A program made the translations under genes and the position numbers. A DNA stretch of 64,000 nucleotides from Hanleya hanleyi (lineage: Eukaryota; Mollusca; Polyplacophora; Lepidopleurida; Hanleyidae): assembly GCA_036873755.1 (NCBI GenBank), contig JAVTVY010018700.1:1-64000 (forward strand), given 5' to 3'. This document shows, piece after piece, positions 11,267 through 21,700 of the stretch; position 1 is the stretch's first letter, and each line of letters starts with the position of its first letter. The notes beneath the pieces are model-generated. The model saw nothing but the letters and a program-made list of their open reading frames with translations. It did no database searches and had not been told where the DNA came from.

Positions 11267-12250
11267 CTAGCTTGGGTTGCCCGAGTTCTGACAGCAGAAA
11301 CGTCCGTGGCGACCTCCTCTGTTAGAGTCGATAAAGGCGCTGAGGAAATCCATCTTGGGCCGTGAAAAGGTCAAGGATCCATCTTTATGCTTCACGTCTG
11401 GATCCTGAATCACCTTGGAAATAGCCGTCAGGAACCAATCAGAGTATGATGTAAGTCTGTGTTGTGTCAGCATCATATCTTCCACAGCACAGGCTTGCTT
11501 CTGTTGAAGTACCACCGCTGGTGTCTTCGTGAAGTTCAACAGTCTGTCAAGATCCGGGTCAGACTTCGGGGCCTTGAACGGTAGATTGTCTCCGTGAAGA
11601 GTGTAAGTCTTGTAAGGACCGGGCTTCTGGAGAGATGACGAAGTCTCCAACTGTCGATCCAGTGCGTCGTATAGGTTGGCTGATGCTGGAGATGGTGCGC
11701 AGGTTGGCGCAGCTTCCTCCTCACAAGGCTTGTTTAAACCGTAAAGAGATGCCGTTGTAAGTTTTCTCCGTTCCCGGGCGGGGTCATCAGGCTGCTTGTC
11801 ATCGCCGACCACCGGTCTGGGCATCTCTGGAACCAACGTGTGTACCGCCGCTATCCTGGCTTTGAAGGGTAGCATGTCTTTATTCTCGTCTTCTACCTCC
11901 GCCTTACGGCAGGGAGGTGAATCTGTATGAGATGAGGATGCCGAGGAAGTGGAACGTTGTGCGTGATCCTCATAGTCCGAGCCTGAGTCTGCGTCGCTAG
12001 AAGAATGGGGTCGTGTCATCTCATGGGTCTCCGATGAAGGAACCTCTACCACGGTAAGGGGCTGTGTAGCCGGGAGATGACTGTGCTTCTTGACCAGGCT
12101 TGCCTTGGAAGGTACCCTTGGAGCAGAAGTCTGTTCCTTGGGTGCAGATCCAGAATGGTGATCCACGAGTACCTGTTCATCTCTGGACTTCCGTTTTATC
12201 CCGATGCTCCGGGCTACGGTGATGGTGGGTAGATGTTCGCTCCTCGCCAT
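11267..12250 (-). CDS. Gag-like ORF (327 aa) in the 7.8-kb element
   Basis: The N-terminal two-thirds is low complexity and acidic/Ser-rich (SSSDADSGSDYEDH). The C-terminal part looks folded: LTQHRLTSYSDWFLTAISKV, then PKMDFLSAFIDSNRGGRHGR. A short aromatic-rich helical region followed by a basic Gly/Arg tail suits a nucleic-acid-binding gag-like protein, but this is inference; I cannot name the family. It overlaps the end of the Arg/Ser-rich ORF at 12214-13137 by 37 nt in another frame, so the two could be one protein split by a frameshift. Confidence 0.45.
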   Translation of the reverse strand: MARSEHLPTITVARSIGIKRKSRDEQVLVDHHSGSAPKEQTSAPRVPSKASLVKKHSHLPATQPLTVVEVPSSETHEMTRPHSSSDADSGSDYEDHAQRSTSSASSSHTDSPPCRKAEVEDENKDMLPFKARIAAVHTLVPEMPRPVVGDDKQPDDPARERRKLTTASLYGLNKPCEEEAAPTCAPSPASANLYDALDRQLETSSSLQKPGPYKTYTLHGDNLPFKAPKSDPDLDRLLNFTKTPAVVLQQKQACAVEDMMLTQHRLTSYSDWFLTAISKVIQDPDVKHKDGSLTFSRPKMDFLSAFIDSNRGGRHGRFCCQNSGNPS

Positions 12251-13137
12251 CTGTGTGCTTGTTGACGGGAAACTGGTGAACGGCTTCTCCGTGGGGTGTA
12301 AGGTCGCTCCGGGGTATGGTCCCTATAATGACGACTCCGGTAGACTGGACTAGGTGAAGGGGTCCGACGTCTAGGACGGTGCCTCTCCCGATGATGACGT
12401 TCAGGATAGGAATCTCGGCGTTGTAACGGTGTACGACTTCGTCTACGAGATCTGCTTGCCGTAGTACCGGAATGCGGCTCCGTTGTACGGGTCCCAGCTG
12501 AAGTAGAGGCCGGCTCACGGCGCTCTGGCTGAGTCCGTTCCTCATAGGTCCGTGCCTTCTTGGATGTAGAGTCCCGGTGATCTGTATAAGTCCGTTCTGC
12601 TTGAGTCCGTGACTTCTCAGATGTAGACTCTCGGTGTGCTGGATAAGTCCGTGTCGTCTCCTGCTCTAGGGTACGGCTGCGGACTGTAATTTCCTCCCGA
12701 GGTGCTCCGGTGTTGGAGTCCCGATGCTCTGGATAGGGCCGTGATTTCTTGGAATCCCGGTGCTCTCTGTAGGCCCTTGGCTTGTCCGACTCTCGGCGTT
12801 CCGTATAGGGCCATGACTTCTCCGAGCTGTGGTCCCGGCAAGCTGTGCTTGTGCCGGGGTCCCGCTGTGGTGATGGAGTCCGTGGTCTTGATTCCCGGAC
12901 TGCCTTCTCTGCCGTGTCCGTCTGTGTCTCCGGGGTACGGCGGTTCTTGAACGGGTCCCTGTCAGAAGACTGTTCTTCCTTGGGTCGTGGAGACTTGGAT
13001 GAACGGGAGCTGTTATCCGAGGACTCTCCTTGATCCGTGGCTGTGACGGGGCTGTCCAGTAGAGTCCGTATCAGCACTTTTGCCGGTGCAGTAGAAGTAA
13101 ACCGTGTCGCCGTGGCTTGGGCTTGACTGGTCTGCAC
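12214..13137 (-). CDS. Arg/Ser-rich SR-like ORF (307 aa)
   Basis: The protein is dominated by RS, RE, RD and RT pairs. It contains imperfect ~13-residue repeats built on YxEHRDSxKSRxYxEHRDS, and ends in a segment like classical RS domains (HRPRRRTPSPSPVYRSRHYR). It is expected to be fully disordered, highly basic and phosphorylatable. The block SSDNSSRSSK near its N-terminus recurs in the upstream ORF (13271-13762), which shows an internal duplication. It is part of the element's minus-strand coding region. Function is not known; RNA binding or packaging is an inference from composition. Confidence 0.5.
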   Translation of the reverse strand: MQTSQAQATATRFTSTAPAKVLIRTLLDSPVTATDQGESSDNSSRSSKSPRPKEEQSSDRDPFKNRRTPETQTDTAEKAVRESRPRTPSPQRDPGTSTACRDHSSEKSWPYTERRESDKPRAYREHRDSKKSRPYPEHRDSNTGAPREEITVRSRTLEQETTRTYPAHRESTSEKSRTQAERTYTDHRDSTSKKARTYEERTQPERREPASTSAGTRTTEPHSGTTASRSRRRSRTPLQRRDSYPERHHRERHRPRRRTPSPSPVYRSRHYRDHTPERPYTPRRSRSPVSRQQAHRWRGANIYPPSP

Positions 13138-13270
13138 TTTGCCTTTTGAAGGTACCGTCGACTGTAAGACTGTGCCGCTGGGAAAATCTTGAATTCTCTC
13201 GGTATCCCGGTAGTCCCTGTAGGCTCTTGGCTTGACGGGGTCTCGGAGTTCTGCATTGGGCCGTGATTTC

Positions 13271-13762
13271 TCAGAGCCATGGTCCCGTATGCTGATCTAA
13301 AGTCCGTGGCCTCTTAGGTGTGGACTCCCGGTGAGACGTAGACTCTCGGCGTACTGGATAAGTCCGTTCTTCATAGGTCCGTGTCGTTCTCTGTTCTGGG
13401 GTACGGCTCCGGACCGTAGTTCCGCCTCTGGAAGGAACCTCTCTCTCCGATGGTCGGGTCCGAGGTGCTCTGCAGTCGGAGTCCCGGCGCTCTGTGGTGT
13501 CGAGGTCCCGTTCCGGTGATCGAATCCGTCTCTTAGACTTCCCTTGGTAGTCCCGGTCTGTGCTCCGGACTGTAGACTTGTCCACCGTTCCAGCTTGAAG
13601 CTCCAGGGTACGGCTCTTTGCCGGGTCCCGGTTCTTCACCAGGTCCCGGCTAGAAGACTTGTCTTTCTTGAGTTGCGGAGGCTTGGATGAACGGGAACTG
13701 TTATCCGAGGTCTGCCCAGATCCATGGTTGTAACGGCTCCGGTATAGAGTCCGTGACATCAT
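13271..13762 (-). CDS. Arg/Ser-rich ORF (163 aa), paralogous block
   Basis: It shares the order SSDNSSRSSKxP, then a central (S/T)RxxxR-rich run, then TTVRSRTPEQxTTRTY with the ORF at 12214-13137, so the coding sequence has been tandemly duplicated by roughly 0.7-1 kb. It is in a different frame from its neighbour, so the original reading frame is broken. It has no recognised fold. Confidence 0.45.
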   Translation of the reverse strand: MMSRTLYRSRYNHGSGQTSDNSSRSSKPPQLKKDKSSSRDLVKNRDPAKSRTLELQAGTVDKSTVRSTDRDYQGKSKRRIRSPERDLDTTERRDSDCRAPRTRPSEREVPSRGGTTVRSRTPEQRTTRTYEERTYPVRRESTSHRESTPKRPRTLDQHTGPWL

Positions 13763-13810
13763 CTTCTCCGGTGAACTTGAGCTAGGCCGTGTCTTGGGTC
13801 TGTAACTTGT

Positions 13811-14070
13811 TCACCGTCTTGAAATGTAGCTCCAGGGTACTGCTCTTCGCCGGTTCCCGGCTAGTAGACGTGTCCTTCTCAAAGACCTGTCTTCTTGTCG
13901 TCTTGCTGACGAACTTGAACTGGACCGTGGAGCTGTGATCTTGTATCCGTGAAGGGTCTGTTGTGAAGATTCCACTGGTGGTAGGAAGACTTCGTTTACA
14001 GCCAAGTCGTAGAAGAGGGCCTGAGTAGCTTGCTTCTCAGCTGGACATCTTGCCAGGTCAGTGGCCGCTC
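13811..14070 (-). CDS. N-terminal segment of the element's coding region
   Basis: It reads LAVNEVFLPPVESSQQTLHG followed by a Ser-run and Arg-rich sequence. The frame remains open upstream of the Met to about 14070 (EKQATQALFYDLAVNEV), so the true start is uncertain. This is the most upstream coding sequence before the right inverted repeat. Unrecognised. Confidence 0.35.
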
Positions 14071-14524
14071 TCCAGAGTCGCCATAGGATAGCTATGCTAG
14101 GTCACGTCGTCCCAGTCTGCACATTCACGGCATGTCACTTGACTGTAAACACACCTGTGTCCTGCACTTGAAAAACAAAGAAATGCAAGTCTTTAACTGG
14201 TTAAAACTGACGACATGATTCGTTCCTTATAAATCTTTATAGCTGGGCGACTACGTTGGTTCATAATGAACTCACGGGAGAAAAAAAATAACCCTAGAGT
14301 GCGTCTATAACAACCCAAAAGTTACTGTTTACAGGAGCTCTTTCAAAACAGGTCTTGTTACCAAGACTGCAAAGGAAAAAGAGGAAGGACATGCGCGGAG
14401 AGCACGCCACCTGGCGGACGATCGACGCAGCGATCAGGGGAGATAATTTTGTTTGCAGGAGATCTCCAAATGGAGGAATATTGGCATTAAGTGATAACAG
14501 GTGAAGATTTGAGACACAAACAGT

Positions 14525-15564
14525 ACAATAGCCGAGATCGCCATTACAAATCTAGGGTAACTGGGCATGCGCACAAGGCGAGGTCACGAAAGGTCACTTG
14601 TACCAACGGCCGCATCCTGGCCAGGTTGAAAGTCTATCATATATTCGGAAAAAGTACTTTTTCTGTGGAAGTAAATTGTGTTCAGGGTAAATACATACCT
14701 GGGGCTGTTCTTTTGCCAATCTGGTGATAATCCATGAGATTTTTTAGTGATTTTACGTACAGTTGCACAAAATATCAACTGTTTTTTCAACACTCGGTCT
14801 ATCTCTCCAACGTTAAAAACTTCAGATTTGGTACAAACAGGAAGTTCACGAAAAGCTGCGCAGGCGATGCGCAGTTGCAAAAAAAAAGAAATGGCGTTAG
14901 CGTCTATACTCATCATCTTTGATCATTCTTGAACACATTTGATCATAGTCACTTTCCCTCGCCATCGCTCACCTAACCTTTCCCCCAGGAGAGTTATTGC
15001 AGGGCTAGCTCCCACTGACCCATAGCCAAAATATAGGGCAAATATAGGGATATAATAATCAAAATTAATATAGGGCAAAATCCAGAAAACAGGGCATTTC
15101 ATTCACCAACAGGGATAATTACTTGTTTAATTACAATCTCATAGGATCAGATTGTTGCCATTTGTGGGCCTGTACTCATCGCTGGGACAAGGTAGTAAAG
15201 AAGAAACACAGTACAATTTAGTTAGGACACTTCCGACTTTCGAGGATTTAAATAGTCAACTATTCGTGTATATGTATCACAATAAATACAAGGTCAGAGC
15301 TGCACGAAAAAGGATGAATAATCCTGAAAATATAGGAATAATAGAGCAAAATCAGTCAAATTTGAGAAGATATAGGGAATAATAGGGCCAGTGGGAGCCC
15401 TGTTATTGGTCACTCCTGGAAAATGAAATGTATTGGAGAGTAATACGGACACTCTGGCAATACAGTGATTACTCTCTCAATACAGATCTGGGAGAGTGAT
15501 CAACATCCCTCGCAAATTTTATAAACACACGAGATTGTAACATATTATAAGAGTAATACCCAAC
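14525..15564. other. Non-coding stretch with one plus-strand ORF relic
   Basis: No exon of the lectin gene was found here, although its 3' exon(s) must lie below 15565 if the gene is intact. A plus-strand frame at 15152-15382 (PTFEDLNSQLFVYMYHNKYK) looks like an unidentified transposon remnant. Confidence 0.35.
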
Positions 15565-15781
15565 CTGTCCAATAGGTGGCATGGAAATGGGACCAGGATG
15601 GATCATGTTGTTTCGTTCTCGTGTGGAATTTCACGGTCAGTTGATGGCGCGTTGATATGATAACTTCTGGAATCTCATCCCCCCGCTTGTATTTCCCGAT
15701 CTTCTTTTTCCCTTTTCCTGCACCATCCCAGATTTCCAAGTAGTCATGGCGATCTCGTTCAGAAAAACGAATATCTGTAAA
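15565..15781 (-). CDS. Exon: second half of CUB2
   Basis: 217 nt, phase 0 to 1. It follows acceptor TTTCACCAG and ends at donor GTTGGG. It encodes [20 protein letters not shown] and ends [18 protein letters not shown] is the CUB strand that carries the calcium-site Asp. Joined to the 19024-19172 exon it completes a CUB domain. The phase-1 end matches the usual phase-1 borders of CUB modules. No later exon was found. Confidence 0.85.
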
Positions 15782-18700
15782 CTGGTGAAAATGAAATAGG
15801 AAATATTGAGAATTGGTACTTAAAAAGAGAAAGAGAATATATGTCTTCGTTTTCAAAAGTAACTGGTTAACATGGTTAATGTTTCATTCAACTATAACGA
15901 TCTCATAACATGTGGTTCTAATGGGAAACATCTAGATCATTGTCAATAATGGCATTTTGGCACCCGAATGAAAATTTGCTTGATTTTAATTTAAGAACAT
16001 GAGCCATGCAAAGCACTGAGAACCCCTCAGCCTTGGTGATATTTAAATAGGGTCCTGCTTGAAGAGTGTAGGATTTAATGTTGCTTTTCAATAATTTTTC
16101 AGTCATATCACGACGGTGCCTACACAGGACATGAGAGCACCCAGAGTTATTCTGGACACTGATCAGCCCAGCCAGTACAGCATGGTGGTAACGACAAAAC
16201 AGAGATGGATGTATTGTACATACATTACGCACAATATTACATTGCCAATTCTGGATGTAGCCCAAGACGACATGTATGTCCAATGTAAGCTCAGTAAGCC
16301 GATGCCTGATCATCCTTGAGTTACGATAGGTAAAAACCAACTTGACCCAGTGATTTCCATAATATAGGTCAATCTGACTTTTCGACAGACTTCTGCTCTA
16401 TGACCACATGCATGTATTATGCAAGTTCGGTGCTCTCAGGCAAAGTCATTCTTCAGATAATTTAAATGGTGACGAATTTATACAGTTGACCGTGTAACCA
16501 GAAAAATAAGACAATCTCACTGATTATACATATGTGTACATAACCTTCTATTTCATGACAACATGCATGTGTGATCAAGTTTGGTGCATCCATATTCACA
16601 TTCTAGAGATATTATTGGAAAAAGCAAACATAGATGATGGACAGACGTACAATACATGATGACAATACCCCAATGAAGTCTTCCTGTGATTGAATTCAGG
16701 GCATAATCTACCATTGTTCCAGGGGTTGATAATCAGCCCCGTTCCCAAAGGATCTTTTCCCAATTTTCTGGAAGAAATTTCCCCAAAAATAAAAAATCCC
16801 AAAATATTTACCATTTTGAAAATTCACATAAACGTTGGTGATTATTCCTCGTGATATTTGTATGTTATTGGACTTATAAAACGGAATAGGAAAGTTCCAA
16901 ACTTCTTTATTATCAAACTACGGAAGCGCAACGTCCGATAAAGTTTTCACAACATGTGAGCAGCGAAGATCGCTTCTTTCGGTAGTTCTCGGAGGTCTTC
17001 GTTCTCCGTCCAGGAAGTCTCGAGCATTATCGCTAAACTTCCAGTCTATGATCTGGCGAAGCGAGAGGGTAGTCTGACATCTTTGGCCACATCTATTCCA
17101 CCGTATTCCAGGGGGAATATCGGCTTGCGAAGGTTTCTCGTACGTATTAATTGAATTGCATTCATTTGGCAGAAAATAATATTAATTGACGATGGTATAA
17201 TAATGGCCAATCATTGTGTAATCCTTACGCAAACATCGTTGTTGTTGTTGCACTGACGCTCAATGCGTTACCAATGGAGATTCGTCAAGGGAGTTAACTC
17301 TAGCCGGCTCTAGTTATTTCTTTCATCCCATGGGCCATGTGTAACATTTAAAATTTAATTGTTTTCTTTTGAATTTTCTCTTAAAAATATATAAAACGGA
17401 ATAATATTTTACAAATTTAACTGCCAGAAATGGGCTCGAATGTATTTCCAGGCATCTAGAACCCCGAAGCTTCCGGGCCCCAGGCGGCCCCTGAACCCCG
17501 GCCTGAAGTACTAGTGCTCTAGGATATTATCTCCTAAATCCATTGCCAAAAGGCCCTTTCCCAAAATATGTAGAATATGACCTGGAATTATGAAATAATA
17601 AAAAATAACATGAACACCTATCACAGTCAGACATGTACACATGGACATGAAAAACAAGGTGAGATGTCTAAGAATGGAGCTGCACATGTGCATTGAGGAG
17701 ATAAAGGTGGTGTTCATAATGCCCCAGTTTTCCATTGTAGCAAGCCATAAGAATAGATGTAGTTCCTGGTTGCAAAAGGCAGAGATACTATTCTACACTT
17801 GGGTATAGATGAATATGACCGAGTGCTGTCAGCAAATAAAGTGAGTGGTTGAATAGGATTTAACGCCGCTTTCAACATTATTTCAGTCATATCGCGATGA
17901 ACCAACTAAGCACCACCCAGCCACGTTGCATTCCTGCTACTTCGAAGAAGAAATCTTTGAAGCAGCATGGAAGCAGACACCCTCCATCCACCTTATAAAA
18001 CACTGAGGACAGCATACAAGACACATACAGGACGCTTACAAGTGATATTACAGTGCTAGACATCACATTATAAAGTTCCTGTTGCTTCTCAGCAAAATGC
18101 ATTGAAGCAAGAGGAACCCGTGTCCATGTCAGCAAATAAAGCTCGTTACTGGTACACACTATCAGAGAACTGGATAACCAGAGATATACATGTATAGACT
18201 ATTGTGTTCAGACGTTCAAATGGATACATGAAAACTGGTCAACTCAAATATTCGAGTGAGATATGTGCCATTTGTCCATCGTGTCTCTTTCCAGTGACAG
18301 AGCTTGAGTCATTCTGAACTTTGTTAGAGCTGTGTGTGGAAGACGAGATATCAGGACTGTCCAGGGTTGGTTGGTTGGTTGTTTAACGTCGCACCTTATT
18401 GGTCACACGGCGACGATGACCCAAACAAACATACCCTAGCAAAACCCTAACCCTAACAAAAACCTAACCAAAACTACAAAAAAAAATGAATTTCTAATTT
18501 TGAAAATTAGGCTCTACAGACACTGGTGATCACAATGGATCGTCAGAGAGCCTAATTGGACTTTCCAGGGTTAATTAAGCCCAACGAACATGGGCATTCT
18601 GGATGTTCTGATGGAGGAACGTTTGGATCACTTCTTCGTCACTTCTCGCTGACCAGACATGTCACATGATATGATCATACCAAACCATGTTTGTTAACAT

Positions 18701-21700
18701 AATCTTTACTCTGGTGCTGATTGGTCGATAGTATCTGGTGATCAGACCCTAAAGTCCTGTTACTCGCACATGAGTGTTTTTGAATGCGGAGTCTGAGATT
18801 TTGTCTCCAAATAATGTGTAGAATGTTTAGATCCACTTTCAGCATCAGAACTTTGTTCCCCACACACGAGAAAAGTTTTTTTCTGATGCCGTCGTCAGAT
18901 TATTCAGATACTCCCATAAAAAAAAATCACCCATCATGTGTGCTGGGCTTTACTCCCTTCCTCCCCCTCAATGCCTTCTCCCACTATAACCTATCAGTTG
19001 TAAAGAGACCATGTGCCACGCACCTGTAAAGTGACATCATTGTTGGTGCCCGGAGCAGTGATCTCCCATGTACAGGAGACATGTTTGGGGCAGTAGGTCG
19101 GGTAGAGGGGTGAGGAGAACGACTGGGCTGAGGCTGTTGCTGTCAGGGCACCACCACACCTGTCAAATGTTACTGAAATTAAAAATATTAATGATCCATA
19201 ATAATATTAATTCTTTTCTAATTAATTTTTAAAAAAATAGTATTGATCAATAACTTGTTACTTGTACAAGATGAATAACAATAACACAAACTAATTTAAT
19301 TTAATCAATAATTAATAACGTGAATTAGTATTAATTAATATTAATGATTACTAAAGTTTTGTTAAGGTAGTAAAGAGTACAATCAGGCTTGCTCTTATGA
19401 CCACCTTTATTGAGCAATCACCTGTTCTTAAGGACCACTGTAAACTATGTTACACAGTAAGTTTTCCATGTTAAAGGTGAAATATAAATAGGAAAATATG
19501 AAAACCTTTGCATTTCACCTTTAAATTATCTTTATGTTAATACCTCTAATAATTCAATCACAGGAAGTGAAATCTTGCACTATAAAGTCAGGGGGTGATC
19601 AAATTTATAAGAACAGGGTTAACAAGAATGGTTCAAAATCATGTAGATAATCCATAAAAATCTTCATTATTTCACTGAATTTACTTTTAGAGGGTGATCA
19701 AATTTTTCAGAACAGCAGAGTCTATTGAATTTTATCCCCAAAATTGGGGTGATTAAATTTTGATAAGTGGGCTGAATTAATAGAGATTACCTATTAAAAG
19801 ATCACCTGCTCTAACACACCACTTTAGCAGACCAAGTTATTTTAGTGGCATCTTGTTATTTCTCGGCCTTTAAAGATTCGATTTATAATTGCCAGCACAT
19901 ACAGTGGAACACACTTCATCGCAATATGCTTAACTGAAAATTCTGCTAAATCCAAGACATTTTCGTCAATATTTCAGTGACAATTTATCGCACAAAATTG
20001 AAACTTCAAACAGTATATAAACTAAAAAATACTAATTTTTCCCCCCATATCTCATTAAAATCTGTTGAGAATTGACGAAAATCACCAATAGCTACCATGT
20101 TATTTTGGGGCCACGATGATGTTGATCTGCTGATGCTATAACATGCAGGCTTGATGGACGTCCAAAAATAACCCACAAATCTCCCATCTAATATTTGTTT
20201 TCGCGATTTATTGAGAAATACTGGAAGGATTCTCTTGATACTTTGGAATAAAATTAGTACTTTGGTTTATCTACTGTGTGAAGTTTCGATGTTGTCTGAC
20301 AAATTGTTTCCGAAATATCGCCAAAAACATCTCGGATATATTATCTGGGACAGACAGTAGGTCTGGTTAAAGGGGTAGTCTAGATAAATACATAAAATAT
20401 TCCTGGATTTAAGATATGCTATTAAGAGGTTTCCACTGTATAACATTATTTTATTTTCGAATGTATTTGGCTTTCGCCAGTATTCTCACTCGTGGACATG
20501 GAAATAACACGCCTTGAATACAATATCTGGAGCAAAGTTGGGCATGTTGATAGTACCCTCAACTATTATATTCCCATGAATATCTCGTATTTCTATAAAT
20601 GACTCAAATGTTGTCACATTATGAAGTGCAGGTACATGTGCACTATTAGTTTATGTATTTGCTGAATAAACAAGAATAAACGAGTGAGAATATTTCGAGT
20701 TAATAAATTCTACAACATGAAATATTTACAACAACCATTTGACTACAAAAGGTCAAAAGCTTCACACCCTGTGTAGGCGAACTCATCTATGCAAATCATT
20801 TGCAAATCGCTGAGCGGTCTTGTGTACAAACTATATGAAGAATTTTCTGAGAGGCGTAGTTTAAATAGACTGAACAGTTTTTACACTGAACTAAGGTCAT
20901 AGATATCTTTACCTCAAAACAGATTTCACAATCACAATTCTCTCAAATATTCCAGCAGCTGTAAAATCTCCTTGAATTTTATTTACGCACGTCAAATATT
21001 GGGCACTTGAGATATTGATGGTTAGAGTAAGATGAATTACAGCTGTCTAAATTATCATATAACATGTATTATGTTCGTCAATAGCATTAACCTCAGAGTG
21101 ATATAGACTAGGATTGCAGTCAAGTGGCTCAGTTTTACCAACCCCACCCTGTTGTAAATAGTCAATCACTTTTCGAGTACACTTATTCTCCATGTTGATC
21201 ATACGCCTATATCACTGGTTCATTTTCGCAAAATTTTGACGACTATCGAGAAGTAGGATGTTATAGTCAGCACAAAAAATAATTCTGAGGCTAGACTGTT
21301 TAAGTCATAAAAACATAGCGATAATACATGTATAATGATGAGGACATGATAATCCAATCACCTTAAATTCATTATTAGAGAAATCATCCTACTGTACTTT
21401 ACATTAAATAATCATCAGTTGGAAAGATTGAGCTATCTTTACGTAGAAACTCTGAGACAATTAGTTATGTACTGCACCCCAACTGGACTCTATCACAATT
21501 CATATGTCCGATTCTCACCCAAGCCAAGTATTTTTCTGGCTGGGTATTGCACAATATAAGAACAATTCAAAGTTTCAGCTATCCATTGCCCCAACTCATT
21601 GAGTTCATGAAATTTTTTTGCAGTGGGTGTAATTCCATCGCGAGGGAAAAAAAACATGTAAAAGGCAGTTCTTCCCTGTTACATGAGTGGACAAAATTCA

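Larger units (their letters stand above)
6711..14502. mobile_element. 7.8-kb inverted-repeat-flanked element, decayed
   Basis: About 121 bp at 6711-6831 reappear inverted at 14382-14502 with very few differences (for example GATCTCCTGCAAACAAAATT against AATTTTGTTTGCAGGAGATC). An outer stretch, TTTGTGTCTCAAATCTTCACC at 6965-6985, is also inverted at 14502-14521. The right two-thirds of the interior reads on the minus strand as Arg/Ser-rich and gag-like ORFs; the left third holds a tandem array. I see no reverse transcriptase, integrase, transposase or recombinase motif. Inverted terminal repeats fit either a DIRS-type retroelement or a DNA transposon. Confidence 0.55.

Noticed and set aside
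18435..18475. Interstitial telomere array
   Set aside because: Only two or three CCCTAA-like units with interruptions, within a SINE-like fragment.
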